Below are positions 8,254 to 17,136 of a stretch of 64,000 bases of DNA, piece after piece. Below the pieces are notes generated by a model. That model searched no databases, had not been told where the DNA came from, and saw only the letters and a program-made list of their open reading frames with translations. Position 1 is the stretch's first letter. Every line of letters starts with the position of its first letter. Both the position numbers and the translations under genes were made by a program. This stretch comes from Falsiroseomonas sp046052145 (GTDB lineage: Bacteria > Pseudomonadota > Alphaproteobacteria > Acetobacterales > Acetobacteraceae): positions 1 to 64,000 of the forward strand of contig JBJOMW010000015.1 of assembly GCA_046052145.1 (NCBI GenBank), read 5' to 3'.

Positions 8254-10186
8254 TGGCCGCTTCGTATTCCTCAATGGCGTAACGCAGCGTCGGGTTCGAT
8301 GCAGCGACGCGCCCGAGGCTGCGCAGCACAGCCGGCGTCACTTGCTCCTGGGCAATGGCAGGCGCCGTCCCAGCCAGCCAGTTGACGAACTGAGGGGACG
8401 TCAGCAGACGCGCCGCGACCGCAGGGGCTACTAGCGTCAAGCCGACTGCCGACACAAAGCCGCCGGCGTCGCCTTGGGCCGCCTCACTCCCGACAGCCCC
8501 CAGCGCGCCTAGGCCCGCCACAGAGCGGCCCGTATTGCTCCAGTTGGTATAGCGCTGAGTGTCACGAATGGCGCCGGCCACACGAACCAGGCGGTCAAGT
8601 TGCCGCCCAAGTTCAGCGTCCTGGGCGCCGAACAGCACTTCGCGGGCACCCTGGCCGTTCTGCGTGAGGCGGTTCCAGTTGGTCAGGAAGGTTGCCGCCG
8701 AAAAGTCCTCGCCGGCCTGCGAACCAGGGTTAGGCGTGCCCATTCGGTCCAGCACTGTGGCCGCCAGCGCGTTCCGCTCCTGCGGCGTCAGGTTGCGCGT
8801 GATGCGCGCCAGAGACTGCGCGTCCGGGCGGCCCGAACGCGGGAAAGCCAAGTTATAGACCTGCTCATCCGTCCCCTGCCCCTGGATGCGCTCCAGAGTG
8901 GGCAGGTTGATGGTGCGATTGAAGCGCGTGTAGCGGTCCGCCAAGGCCAACGCGCGAGTGGCATCACCGCCGGCCGCCTGGGCGTGCGCAGTCATGTCGT
9001 CGGTCAGGGCGCCATAGAGTTGACGCAGGTAGCCCGCTGCTTCTGGGTCAGGCGCCGCCGCAGAGACGGAAGGCGTGCCGATGCGCTGGCCCAGGGCGGT
9101 GCGCTCGCGGCGCATCGCGCCGAACGCAAGGCCGTTCTCAGCGGCATCCCCCAGCAGAGCATCAATGCGGGCCAGCACAGGCTGCAAGCGCGGCCCGGCA
9201 GACTGCGGCGCCTCAGCAATTTCTGCCGCGATGCGGTCGCGGAGTTGCTGCACCGAAGGGAAACTGACACGCGAACCGCTACCGATAAGCTCAAACGCGT
9301 CGTCGTATAGCTGCCCCTGCCGCGCTTCAAAGCGCTGCACTGCCGCCGTCGCGCCGTCCCGCAGCGCAGCGCCCGCATTCTGCGGCGTAGTAGGCACACC
9401 AAAGCGCTCGGCCGTCTGCGTTACCGCCCGGCCAAGGTCGTCCGTCTGCCCCTCGTTAAACGTCGCCATGCGACGCGCACCCGTGGGGCTGACTGCAACG
9501 ACGCCCTGGATGCTTTGAGTGCCAGGGTTGCCCGTCACGTCACCCGCAGAGGCGCGCACGCCCGCACCGGCGAAGTCTTCCGGCGTCGCTTGGCCTCGGC
9601 CGCCGAACATGCGGGTCACAGGACCCAACGCCGTCCGAACGCCCCTCATCGCTAAGTCGGCCAGCGGCACGCCGGCGGCATTGATGGCAGCCGTCTGCGT
9701 CGCGTCTACAACACGCTCGCCTGGTCCTCGCCGGTCAACGGTCGGCCCAAACAGATTGCTTCCCAGCGTGGCGAGTTCTCGGCCGGCAGCAGCACCAAGG
9801 CCTACGCCGGCGGGCACGGCAAGAACCGAAGCGCCGCCAGTTGCCGGGGCGCCGGCAGCAGCGGCAGGGACAGCCAATGCGCCGCCAATGAAGCCGCCTA
9901 GCATTTCGCCGATTTCCGGCCCGACAGAGGCGACGTCGCCAAGGTCGAAGCGCGGCGGATTGTAGAGGGTCGGCCGGCCAGAGCGGGGGTCGGTATAAAG
10001 AAAGTTGTTGTTCCCGTAGGGCTGGGCCTCTGGATAGAAGCGGCGGATCGTCGCCAGCCTATCCTGCTGCGTCTGAGCCGCACCGACCGCCGCTCGGACG
10101 TTGGCAGGCGCGCCCGTGTTGGCATCTACGGCGCCAAAGTCACGCCACGGCCCGCTCTGCTGGTAGGCTTCCCAGGGGCCGCTCAT
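8228..10186 (-). CDS. large virion/DNA-ejection protein (P22 gp16 position)
   Basis: 652 residues starting MSGPWEAYQQSGPWRDFGAV. After about 95 residues comes a long Gly/Ala-rich hydrophobic region (IGEMLGGFIGGALAVPAAAA and following 60 residues), then helical, Gln/Arg-rich segments and a second hydrophobic stretch near the C-terminus. Length, composition and place as the last of three ejection-type genes after the gp10-like protein fit the internal proteins that P22-like phages inject to build a DNA conduit. No lysozyme motif was found. It overlaps the previous gene by ATGA. Confidence 0.6.
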   Translation of the reverse strand: MSGPWEAYQQSGPWRDFGAVDANTGAPANVRAAVGAAQTQQDRLATIRRFYPEAQPYGNNNFLYTDPRSGRPTLYNPPRFDLGDVASVGPEIGEMLGGFIGGALAVPAAAAGAPATGGASVLAVPAGVGLGAAAGRELATLGSNLFGPTVDRRGPGERVVDATQTAAINAAGVPLADLAMRGVRTALGPVTRMFGGRGQATPEDFAGAGVRASAGDVTGNPGTQSIQGVVAVSPTGARRMATFNEGQTDDLGRAVTQTAERFGVPTTPQNAGAALRDGATAAVQRFEARQGQLYDDAFELIGSGSRVSFPSVQQLRDRIAAEIAEAPQSAGPRLQPVLARIDALLGDAAENGLAFGAMRRERTALGQRIGTPSVSAAAPDPEAAGYLRQLYGALTDDMTAHAQAAGGDATRALALADRYTRFNRTINLPTLERIQGQGTDEQVYNLAFPRSGRPDAQSLARITRNLTPQERNALAATVLDRMGTPNPGSQAGEDFSAATFLTNWNRLTQNGQGAREVLFGAQDAELGRQLDRLVRVAGAIRDTQRYTNWSNTGRSVAGLGALGAVGSEAAQGDAGGFVSAVGLTLVAPAVAARLLTSPQFVNWLAGTAPAIAQEQVTPAVLRSLGRVAASNPTLRYAIEEYEAAITSQAARR

Positions 10187-11685
10187 TGCGCGCGCTCCCA
10201 CGAATTGCGGTCAGCAGGGTTGCCGCCCCGGAAGCGCCAGCCATCTCGCACTTCGCCCACGCGGGGCACCCCGGGCTGGTTAGCGCTCGCCGGCCGCTCT
10301 CCGCGCAGCGCTTCTTCGACGACGGGAAGCGGGCGGAAGCCCGAGCGTGGGCCGAACGCGTCATATTGGTCGCGGATGATGGCGCGGTATTCATCCGCGA
10401 AGCGGCGCAGTTTAGTCTGCACGACCTCGGGCGGGTCGCCGACCTGCGGAATAAACGGCCGCAGACGCGGGAACTCAGCCGCCGTAACAGCGGCGCCGCT
10501 GCGCTGATTGACGACAAGGCTGCCGAGGTCGGCCGCCATCGCGCGGGTTTCGACACCGCCGGGGTCTAGACGCTCAAGCGTACCGGGAAACATGTTGGCG
10601 GCGCCTTGCCAAAGGCCGAAGCTTTCGGGCCTCGTAGTCGCCAGTTCTAGCGCACGCTGCGCGCGCCGCAGACCTTCGACGTTCTCAAGCATCTGCGTGA
10701 CGTTGGTGCTAGGCGCAGCCTGTGGGACGGCTGCACGACCGCCTGCCGCGCCCGGCAGCGGGTTCGGCTGCAACTCGTTAGTGGCCGGCGGCGGCGCGGC
10801 AGACATTCCCGTCGTGCCAATGGGCACGCCCTGTTGATTGCCCGGCGCAGCTTGGGGCTCAGGCGCCGCCGGGGGCGGCTGGGCTGGCGCGGCCGGCATA
10901 ACGCCGGGATAGAGTTGTAGAACGTCCGGCGCGCCTGGTGCGTAAGGCGGCAGGCGAGGAACAACCCGCGTCCCGTCAGCGCCGATGCGCTCCTGCTGGT
11001 ATTCCGTCACAGCGGACAGGTAGCGGCGCACCTGTTCCGGGTTGGCCGTGCCAGCCCTGACAGCAGGCGCAAGTTGCTCAATGAACGCGAGCGCTGCGCC
11101 ACCGCTGCCGCTGCCGAAGGGCATGACCGGCTGGCGATAGCCTTCTGGCGCAGGCGCGGGCTGCCCAACGACTTCGCCCGGTCGCGCGTAGCGGAAGCCG
11201 GACGGGCTTTGGGGGTCAAAGATAGGAACTGGCGCCCGGTTGCCCGCCTGCAAGCCTGCCTGGAAGCGCGCGGTGCGCTCGTCGTACGCCTGCCGCTCGG
11301 CGCTCGGAGTGTCCGGCGCCTGCAAAATCTGCGGCACGCCGAGGCCGTTGACCATCGCCACGGTGCCAGGCCGCAGGCCGGCGGCGCGGGCCTCGTCCGC
11401 CGTCATCGGGCGCAGACGCTGCTGCTCCTGCTGCATTAGCGGCAGCGCAGTCTGGAAACCGGCAGGCCCAGCCGCAGCCAGCCCGGCGATGGACGCCGTG
11501 CGCTTACCGGCGTCAGGCGACAGCACGCCCTGACCATAGGTCTGCATCGCCGTCGCCAGGGCGTTGCGGTTGTCCATTTCCTGCTCTGCCGCACGCTGCT
11601 GCATGGCGGCGAGCGTGTTGCGCTGCACGGCGCCGAGGTCGAACGGCTGGACGCCCAGCGGCAGGCGAGTGTCGAGTTGAAGCAC
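10183..11685 (-). CDS. virion/DNA-ejection protein (P22 gp20 position)
   Basis: 500 residues from a GTG start with GGGGGAGG upstream. It is rich in Gln, Pro and Ala with a proline-rich middle (about 245-330) and a helical C-terminal domain that includes RSGAAVTAAEFPRLRPFIPQ. No enzyme motif. Position between the 192-aa gp7-like gene and the 652-aa gene suggests the second ejectosome component. Function is inferred from gene order and composition, not from motif identity. Confidence 0.55.
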   Translation of the reverse strand: MLQLDTRLPLGVQPFDLGAVQRNTLAAMQQRAAEQEMDNRNALATAMQTYGQGVLSPDAGKRTASIAGLAAAGPAGFQTALPLMQQEQQRLRPMTADEARAAGLRPGTVAMVNGLGVPQILQAPDTPSAERQAYDERTARFQAGLQAGNRAPVPIFDPQSPSGFRYARPGEVVGQPAPAPEGYRQPVMPFGSGSGGAALAFIEQLAPAVRAGTANPEQVRRYLSAVTEYQQERIGADGTRVVPRLPPYAPGAPDVLQLYPGVMPAAPAQPPPAAPEPQAAPGNQQGVPIGTTGMSAAPPPATNELQPNPLPGAAGGRAAVPQAAPSTNVTQMLENVEGLRRAQRALELATTRPESFGLWQGAANMFPGTLERLDPGGVETRAMAADLGSLVVNQRSGAAVTAAEFPRLRPFIPQVGDPPEVVQTKLRRFADEYRAIIRDQYDAFGPRSGFRPLPVVEEALRGERPASANQPGVPRVGEVRDGWRFRGGNPADRNSWERAQ

Positions 11686-11701
11686 CGCGTCGGCCTCCCC
11701 C

Positions 11702-12280
11702 TTACTTGCGGAAATACTGGCCGTAGAGCGACAGGCCGTTGGTCAGCGCGTTGGTGATGGCGTTCGCCTGGCCGACGGTGCCGGCTGCCGAAGCGTTCGC
11801 GCCCTGGCCGTAGATGTTGGCGAGGTTCGTGCCGTAGGCGCCGGCGAGCGAATTGCCCTGGCTGGTCGCCGTCTGGCCTACGCCTGCCAGCCCGGCCATG
11901 CGGTTGTACCAAGTGCCGTAATCGTCCGCCGCGAGACCCTGGCCGAAGCGCATCAGCGCCTTGTCGCGCGCGCCGCTGTCGAGCATGCCGCGACGGGAGG
12001 CCGCGTTATCAATGGCGCGCAAGCCCTCGCGGAAGCGGAAGTCGTAACCCGGCGACTGCGTGTAGCTTTCGCCCGTCGCGGCAACTAGCGGCGCCAGCGC
12101 GTTGATGCCGACTTGGCGCCACGGCTCAAGGGCTGCTTGTTGCTGCTGAAAAATCTGAAGCTGGACGTCAGCCGCGTTGTTGGCCGCCGCAGCTTGTGTG
12201 TTCGCCGCCGAATTTGCGGCATTGCTGCCAATAATGGCGCTGCCTAGCGTAGCAGCGGCCGGCAAAATAAAGTTCCACAT
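11702..12280 (-). CDS. DNA transfer protein, P22 gp7-like
   Basis: 192 residues. The N-terminus MWNFILPAAATLGSAIIGSN is a hydrophobic Gly/Ser segment, followed by QAAAANNAADVQLQIFQQQQ and a GL-rich part (GLRAIDNAASRRGMLDSGA). These features are shared by many phage proteins annotated as DNA transfer or ejection proteins, which leave the capsid with the genome. Its start overlaps the preceding stop (TGATG). Confidence 0.65.
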   Translation of the reverse strand: MWNFILPAAATLGSAIIGSNAANSAANTQAAAANNAADVQLQIFQQQQAALEPWRQVGINALAPLVAATGESYTQSPGYDFRFREGLRAIDNAASRRGMLDSGARDKALMRFGQGLAADDYGTWYNRMAGLAGVGQTATSQGNSLAGAYGTNLANIYGQGANASAAGTVGQANAITNALTNGLSLYGQYFRK

Positions 12281-12651
12281 CAGCGTTTCTCCACCAGCAC
12301 CCGCAGCGTGCCGCTTGCCAAGTCTACAGTTCCCGCACCGTTATTCGTGAACCAGACCGTCACCGTGTCGGCTGCCGTGACGGCCGCGCTCAAAGCCACG
12401 TCGGCGTTGAGCGTGACGAAGGACGCAACAGCAAAGTCGCCCGGCTGCGCACCGGGGACGGTCACCGTCGCCGAAACACGCGCGCCAGCCGCCAGAGACG
12501 GCGGGTCGGCCGCGAGCTCCGTCATGCTCTTGGCGCCGATGCGCTGCGCGATGTAGCTGAACCACACATGCCAGGGCGCCGTGACGCGGCGACCAAGCCC
12601 CACCATGTCCGCCCGGATGGGCGGCTCTTGGAAATAGGAGCGCGTCCCCAT
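12280..12651 (-). CDS. hypothetical virion protein, 123 aa
   Basis: Not recognised by family. The product starts MGTRSYFQEPPIRADMVGLG. The C-terminal 75 residues form a beta-rich stretch (SATVTVPGAQPGDFAVASFV and TVWFTNNGAGTVDLASG) like small phage fibre or decoration domains. It lies between the gp10-like and gp7-like genes, where P22 encodes its tail needle, so a tail-tip role is possible but unproven. Confidence 0.6.
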   Translation of the reverse strand: MGTRSYFQEPPIRADMVGLGRRVTAPWHVWFSYIAQRIGAKSMTELAADPPSLAAGARVSATVTVPGAQPGDFAVASFVTLNADVALSAAVTAADTVTVWFTNNGAGTVDLASGTLRVLVEKR

Positions 12652-14162
12652 CAGTGCGCCGCCGTCGTCGCGTCCACGTTGACGGCAATCAGCGCCGTCC
12701 GCGCCGGGTCAGACAGTTGCAGCCGGAATACCCGCTCGCGGGCGCTGCCGAGCCGGCGCCACTCGACCCTGCGGAGCGTCTCGCCGACCGCGCCAAAATC
12801 GCGCCAGCGCTCAGACGACCAGTTTCGGCCGCCGTCGTCGCTCATCGTCAGCATCACCGTCCCAGACGGGGGCAGTTCGATGGGCACGCGGCCGGTGATG
12901 CGGAAGTCGCCCGCTTCGATGATGCGAACGTCGCCGTTCTCGGCCACGCGCGTCTGGTCCACGACGCCCAGCGTCCCCTGCGCCTCCAGCGTGTTGCCCG
13001 CGCCGGCCTCAAACTCGACCGACAGGCGCGTAAACACGACGCGCTTGTTCTCGCTGTGGAAGCAGTTCCCGGTCGCCGTGCGGATAATCTGCACGCCGTC
13101 CTCGTCCGCACGCGTCGGATTGATGAGGTAGACCCGCCCGTCCTCAGCGTCGCCGCCAACAGCGACAGAGCCGTAGTTGCTGGAATGGATGCAGCGCCAG
13201 ATGCCGTAACCCTCGCTCTCGCGCTCATGCCAAAGCTGCGTTGACAGGTCGTAGATGAACGTCTCGCCGGCCGTCGGGAAGGACAGCACATAGAAGACGT
13301 GCCCTTCCTGCTCATAGACGGAGCCCACAGCGTCGGTGATGGCGCTGTAGCCGGCGATAGCCTGCTCAATGGCATGCGTGCTGACGCGGACGGGCTGAAA
13401 CCCGTCGCTGCGATAGACCACCCGGTCCTCGCCTAGCCAGAACACCGTGCCAAGCTGCGAGGCCACGCTGTCGCGGGCGATGCAGCCGCGCTCCACGAAG
13501 GCGCCAGACACCCGCTCAAAGGGAAAGTCCGCTGCGCCGCTGTTGCCCCAAATCTCGGTCGAGCGCTCGCCGAACAGCCAGACTTGCAGCCCGACGCGAA
13601 TGGCCCGGACGAGGTTGTCCGGCGACCCCTCGGCGGACGCATAGTCGAGGGCATCCCACGACGCGGCATTGTTCAGCGCCGAGATGTAGAACCGCGTGCT
13701 GTCCTTCTGGCTGATGATGTGGAAGCCGTCCATGAAGGTGACGCTGGACGCATCTGGGAAGTCGGCGTCGGTGATTTCGGCGAACGTCGTGCTGGTCGCA
13801 ATCCAGCCCTTGCCATCCTCGGGCGTGACAATGACCATTTGCGTGCCGTTCTCGGCCATGGTCACGGCGGCGCCGGCGCTGATGAGGTTGCCGGCCCCGG
13901 TCAGTTCGGTCGCCACGCCCGCGCTGGTGACTTTGAACACCTGGCGCCCGCTGACGACGTAGAGGTTGCCCGCCATCTCGGCCATGCCCCGGATGGGGCC
14001 GTCGCCGACGGTGGTGAACTTCTGCAGGCCGGGCGTTGGCAGCAGCACGAGGTCGGCCTTCGCCCCCGGCGGCTGCTTTTCGCAGAACCAGTTGATGAGC
14101 CGCTGCGCCGACACCGGCAGCGAGCGGTGCCGGTAGGACATCACGGCGAAGGGGAGGCGCAT
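12651..14162 (-). CDS. packaged-DNA stabilisation / tail protein, P22 gp10-like
   Basis: 503 residues. The N-terminus MRLPFAVMSYRHRSLPVSAQ then RLINWFCEKQPPGAKAD and LLPTPGLQKFTTV is the typical opening of gp10-type hub proteins, followed by a beta-propeller-like series (GNLYVVSGRQVFKV, MVIVTPEDGKGWIA, FGERSTEIWGNSG). In P22, gp10 joins the portal-gp4 ring to the needle and keeps DNA in the head. It lies downstream of the gp4-like gene, as in P22. C-terminal beta segments (MLTMSDDGGRNWSSERW) resemble a propeller blade. Confidence 0.8.
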   Translation of the reverse strand: MRLPFAVMSYRHRSLPVSAQRLINWFCEKQPPGAKADLVLLPTPGLQKFTTVGDGPIRGMAEMAGNLYVVSGRQVFKVTSAGVATELTGAGNLISAGAAVTMAENGTQMVIVTPEDGKGWIATSTTFAEITDADFPDASSVTFMDGFHIISQKDSTRFYISALNNAASWDALDYASAEGSPDNLVRAIRVGLQVWLFGERSTEIWGNSGAADFPFERVSGAFVERGCIARDSVASQLGTVFWLGEDRVVYRSDGFQPVRVSTHAIEQAIAGYSAITDAVGSVYEQEGHVFYVLSFPTAGETFIYDLSTQLWHERESEGYGIWRCIHSSNYGSVAVGGDAEDGRVYLINPTRADEDGVQIIRTATGNCFHSENKRVVFTRLSVEFEAGAGNTLEAQGTLGVVDQTRVAENGDVRIIEAGDFRITGRVPIELPPSGTVMLTMSDDGGRNWSSERWRDFGAVGETLRRVEWRRLGSARERVFRLQLSDPARTALIAVNVDATTAAH

Positions 14163-14170
14163 CGTGCGGC

Positions 14171-15247
14171 TTACCCGTAGCGGATTTGGCTAAGGAGGGC
14201 GTTCGCGCTCGTCGGCGCAGGCCCGCGCATCATCCCGGCCAGCGCGTTCTGCGGCATGTCGCCACGCACCAGCGCCATCAGCGGCTCCAGCCCGTAGCGC
14301 TGGACTTGGTGCGCTGGGATGACGACCTCGCCCTCATGAACGGTGCCGGCCGGCTCGTAGGGGTTTAGGAACCCGTCGTCGCCGAAGCCGGTGAAGCCGC
14401 CGCGCATCCAGCCCTGGCCGTCGCCGCCGGCGTCACCACCCGCGCCGCCCACGCCGTCGCCGCCTCCGCTGTGGCCGCTGGTGCCATCGCCGCCAGGCGC
14501 GCCACCCGGCGCTCCACCTGGCGCGCTGCCAGGATCGCCCCAGCCGCCGCTTTCAGGCCCAAAGCCTGACGCCACGGCGTCGCTCGCCGCCTGCGCCGCC
14601 GCTTGCCCCGCAGCCGTCCCAAAGCCACCGAAGTCACCGCCGGCAGACGGCGCGGCCTGCTGGGACGAGAACGCCGACAGCGGCGCCTCAGCCAGCGCAT
14701 CAAAGCCCATGATATTGCCGAACTGGTCCGTGGCGCTCTGGCCCAGCGCGCCGAAGCTCATGTTGTTCGCGAGCGCTGACCCGAACTGCACGCCAGGCTC
14801 CAGCCCCATCATGGCGAGGTCGCTGTTCAGCCCGCGCACGTCAGCAAAGGTGCCGAGCGCGCCACCGGCCAAACCAAGGCCGGGCACGCCAAAGCCAAGG
14901 CCGAGTGCCGTGCCAGCCAGAGCGCCAAGCGTGCCGTAGTTGGATTGGCCGAAGCTGTGGTCGAGGCTGCCGGGGTTCGGGCCAAGGCCGGTAACCCCAC
15001 CCTGCGCCGTCGAGCCGATGCCAGGGTCGCCACCGCCGCCGCCATCCGGCATGCCGCCCTGGTAGTTGCCCGACAGCGCGCCCGTGCCGCTCGTCAGCGA
15101 AGGCGTTGCCGGCATCGCCGGGACAGGCGCGGGCGCCGGCGCAGGCTGGTACAGGTCAGCCAGCGAGTTCTGCGGCGCAAAGTCGTAGCGCCCCGTGAAA
15201 AGCTGGGGCGCGTAGCCGAGCCCCGCCGCGTAGCGAGAGGACAGCAC
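14171..15247 (-). CDS. glycine-rich virion protein, 358 aa
   Basis: Starts with GTG at 15247. It is low-complexity: Ala/Pro-rich near residue 35-55 and runs of GGGG and GGAPGGAPGG in the C-terminal third. It ends with a short conserved-looking module GTVHEGEVVIPAHQVQRYGL that recurs in phage tail and tape-type proteins. It lies between the gp4-like and gp10-like genes. A structural role in the tail or core is inferred. Confidence 0.6.
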   Translation of the reverse strand: MLSSRYAAGLGYAPQLFTGRYDFAPQNSLADLYQPAPAPAPVPAMPATPSLTSGTGALSGNYQGGMPDGGGGGDPGIGSTAQGGVTGLGPNPGSLDHSFGQSNYGTLGALAGTALGLGFGVPGLGLAGGALGTFADVRGLNSDLAMMGLEPGVQFGSALANNMSFGALGQSATDQFGNIMGFDALAEAPLSAFSSQQAAPSAGGDFGGFGTAAGQAAAQAASDAVASGFGPESGGWGDPGSAPGGAPGGAPGGDGTSGHSGGGDGVGGAGGDAGGDGQGWMRGGFTGFGDDGFLNPYEPAGTVHEGEVVIPAHQVQRYGLEPLMALVRGDMPQNALAGMMRGPAPTSANALLSQIRYG

Positions 15248-15248
15248 G

Positions 15249-15635
15249 TCAATACTCCCCTAGCGTCTCATGCCGCCAGCGCAGCGCCGGATCAGCCGAC
15301 AGCAGCCGACGGCGCGCATAGGCCGCTTGCAGGTTGCGGTAGCCCCTAGACGCCTGCTCTACGGCCAGCGCAGGCGGCTGCACGCCGAACACGGCCGCCA
15401 GACGGGCTGTCAGGTTCGACCGCAGCGCCTCCATGTGCGAGGCCGGCACCGCCAAGTCGGTGTTGAGCGTCAGCGTCGCCAAGCCGAGCGGGATGGCGTC
15501 CAGTTCCCACGCAGCCACCATGTCGTTCAGCACGTCGAGGGCTGCCGCAGCATCCTCAGACGAAGGCGTCTCGATGGCATCCACGATGCCGAGTTCGCGC
15601 AGGCTGCGCGTGATGATGTCGCGGGCGGTCGTCAT
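15249..15635 (-). CDS. tail accessory factor, P22 gp4-like
   Basis: 128 residues. It starts MTTARDIITRSLRELGIVDA and continues EDAAAALDVLNDMVAAWELD, a helical pattern characteristic of P22 gp4-type head-tail connector proteins, which bind the portal after packaging. Its position between coat and gp10-like genes fits. The stop overlaps the region before the GTG of the next gene. Confidence 0.8.
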   Translation of the reverse strand: MTTARDIITRSLRELGIVDAIETPSSEDAAAALDVLNDMVAAWELDAIPLGLATLTLNTDLAVPASHMEALRSNLTARLAAVFGVQPPALAVEQASRGYRNLQAAYARRRLLSADPALRWRHETLGEY

Positions 15636-15814
15636 GCCTTGGCCTCCCGTCGTGCCCGGCGCTTCACCGGCTCGGCCGGCGGCGGCTCAGGGCGTTCATC
15701 CTGGGGGCGCCACTCGGACGGGCTAACCCAGCCCGGCGGCACGTCCTCGGGGCGATCAAAGATTGCAGCCTCGCCGCTCGGAGAGCGTCGCCAAGCCGGC
15801 CATTCGTTGCTCAT
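15632..15814 (-). CDS. hypothetical protein, 60 aa
   Basis: A small hydrophilic protein, MSNEWPAWRRSPSGEAAIFD..., Trp/Pro-rich in the first half and basic at the end (VKRRARREAKA). The stop overlaps the gp4-like start (ATGA). A short gene between coat and gp4 is common in related phages; its role is unknown. Confidence 0.6.
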   Translation of the reverse strand: MSNEWPAWRRSPSGEAAIFDRPEDVPPGWVSPSEWRPQDERPEPPPAEPVKRRARREAKA

Positions 15815-15835
15815 ACTTGCCCCGCAAACGAAGAA

Positions 15836-15863
15836 GGGGCGGCGCCCATCAGAGCGCCGCCCC
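15836..15863 (-). terminator. strong hairpin just after the coat gene
   Basis: GGGGCGGCGC (15836-15845) and GCGCCGCCCC (15854-15863) are perfect 10-bp arms with an 8-nt loop, 6 nt past the coat stop. On the minus strand it is followed by TTCTTCG rather than a clean T run. It may reduce read-through into tail genes or protect the coat mRNA 3' end. Confidence 0.65.
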
Positions 15864-15869
15864 CGTTAC

Positions 15870-17087
15870 TCACGAACCGCTGAGGCGGACCGCGAGGCGC
15901 GCATCAATCGCCTTGACCCCGTAGAGGATGTCGAGGCGGATACGCTCCTGGTCGTTCGTCATGTCGTAGTCCTTGATGATGCGGACCGACATGCCGTCAG
16001 CGCTCTCGGTCGCGGAGAACGCGGCGCCGTCCGGACGGATCAGCGGGCGCGTCACCAGGGCGAAGGCGTTGCGGTGGTACACCATGTTCTGGTCGGTGAT
16101 GCCCGAGGCCGCACCGGCCCAGACAATCGCCGCCTCGTTCGCCGGCGCAGCGCTCACCGTCTGGTAGGGGCCAGAGGTGATGATGGCCGGGTAGATGGTC
16201 AGCGTCACGGCGCCGCCGGCCGAGGACGTCGCGTTGGAGCGCACCGCGAACTGCTTGAGGTGGCCCAGCGTCGCCTTCGTCACCGGGTTGACGTCGAACA
16301 CGCCCGCGATGGTGAACACGTCACCGTCGCGGATGGTCACGGCATTGCCGGCACCCTTGACGACGAGGCTCTGGGTCATCGTGGACTTCGCGGTCGCGTA
16401 GGTCACGGCCTGACCCGCACCATCCACCAGCGGCGTGGTGTTGGTGCGCGTGCCGGCGGTGTGCGCCTGCACGTTCTGCGCCTTGAACAGTTCGACGCCG
16501 GCCACGTTGCCGAGGATGGCGCGCTCGTAGGCGGTTTCGACCAGACGGTCAGACGCCGCCAGCGAGGTCTGCGAGCCGGTCAGCGCCCAGTAGTCGGACG
16601 GCGACAGGGCCGCAAAGCGCTCGCCTTCCGGCACCGCCAGCACGTCGAGGCGCTTCGGACCCTCGGCGAACTTGGCGTAGGAGTTAACCGCCGAGCCGGG
16701 GGTGCCGACCCAGTTGTTCACTTCGTCGTACAGGCTCAGCAGATCACGATCCACCTGGTTCGCAAGCTGGATCATGGCCGGGCGGATGTAGCGCGCCGAA
16801 TATTCTTCGATGGTCAGCGTCAAGTCCTTGGACGAGAAGCGCCACGCAACGTGCTTCTGCTTGTCCATGGAGACGGTCAGCGAACCTTCCTCGACGTTCT
16901 GGAGGCTGAGGGTCGCGCCGTCGGTCACGGTGAAGTCCACCGGACGGCGGACCGTGATGGTGTCGCCGACGCCGGTGTATTCGTCGGAGTAGTCCCGATA
17001 CACGGTGCGGGCAGCGACGAGGTTGTTGTTAAGCTGCATCAGCGCCTCGCGGGCGATGACGGTAGGCGTAAGGAGCGCGTTGCTCAT
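15870..17087 (-). CDS. major capsid (coat) protein, P22 gp5-like
   Basis: 405 residues. The N-terminus MSNALLTPTVIAREALMQLN, then NNLVAARTVYRDYSDEYTG and VGDTITVRRPVDF, is the typical opening of the P22 coat family, which builds the T=7 capsid on an HK97-type fold. VDRDLLSLYDEVNNWVGTPG and DYDMTNDQERIRLDILYGVK also fit. It lies directly downstream of the scaffold-like gene and is followed by a strong hairpin. The ATG at 17087 is preceded by AAGGAACC on the minus strand. Confidence 0.85.
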   Translation of the reverse strand: MSNALLTPTVIAREALMQLNNNLVAARTVYRDYSDEYTGVGDTITVRRPVDFTVTDGATLSLQNVEEGSLTVSMDKQKHVAWRFSSKDLTLTIEEYSARYIRPAMIQLANQVDRDLLSLYDEVNNWVGTPGSAVNSYAKFAEGPKRLDVLAVPEGERFAALSPSDYWALTGSQTSLAASDRLVETAYERAILGNVAGVELFKAQNVQAHTAGTRTNTTPLVDGAGQAVTYATAKSTMTQSLVVKGAGNAVTIRDGDVFTIAGVFDVNPVTKATLGHLKQFAVRSNATSSAGGAVTLTIYPAIITSGPYQTVSAAPANEAAIVWAGAASGITDQNMVYHRNAFALVTRPLIRPDGAAFSATESADGMSVRIIKDYDMTNDQERIRLDILYGVKAIDARLAVRLSGS

Positions 17088-17136
17088 CTGTCGGGTTCCT
17101 TAAAGCGCCCGCAGGCGCTGATGGCGGAAGCCCCGG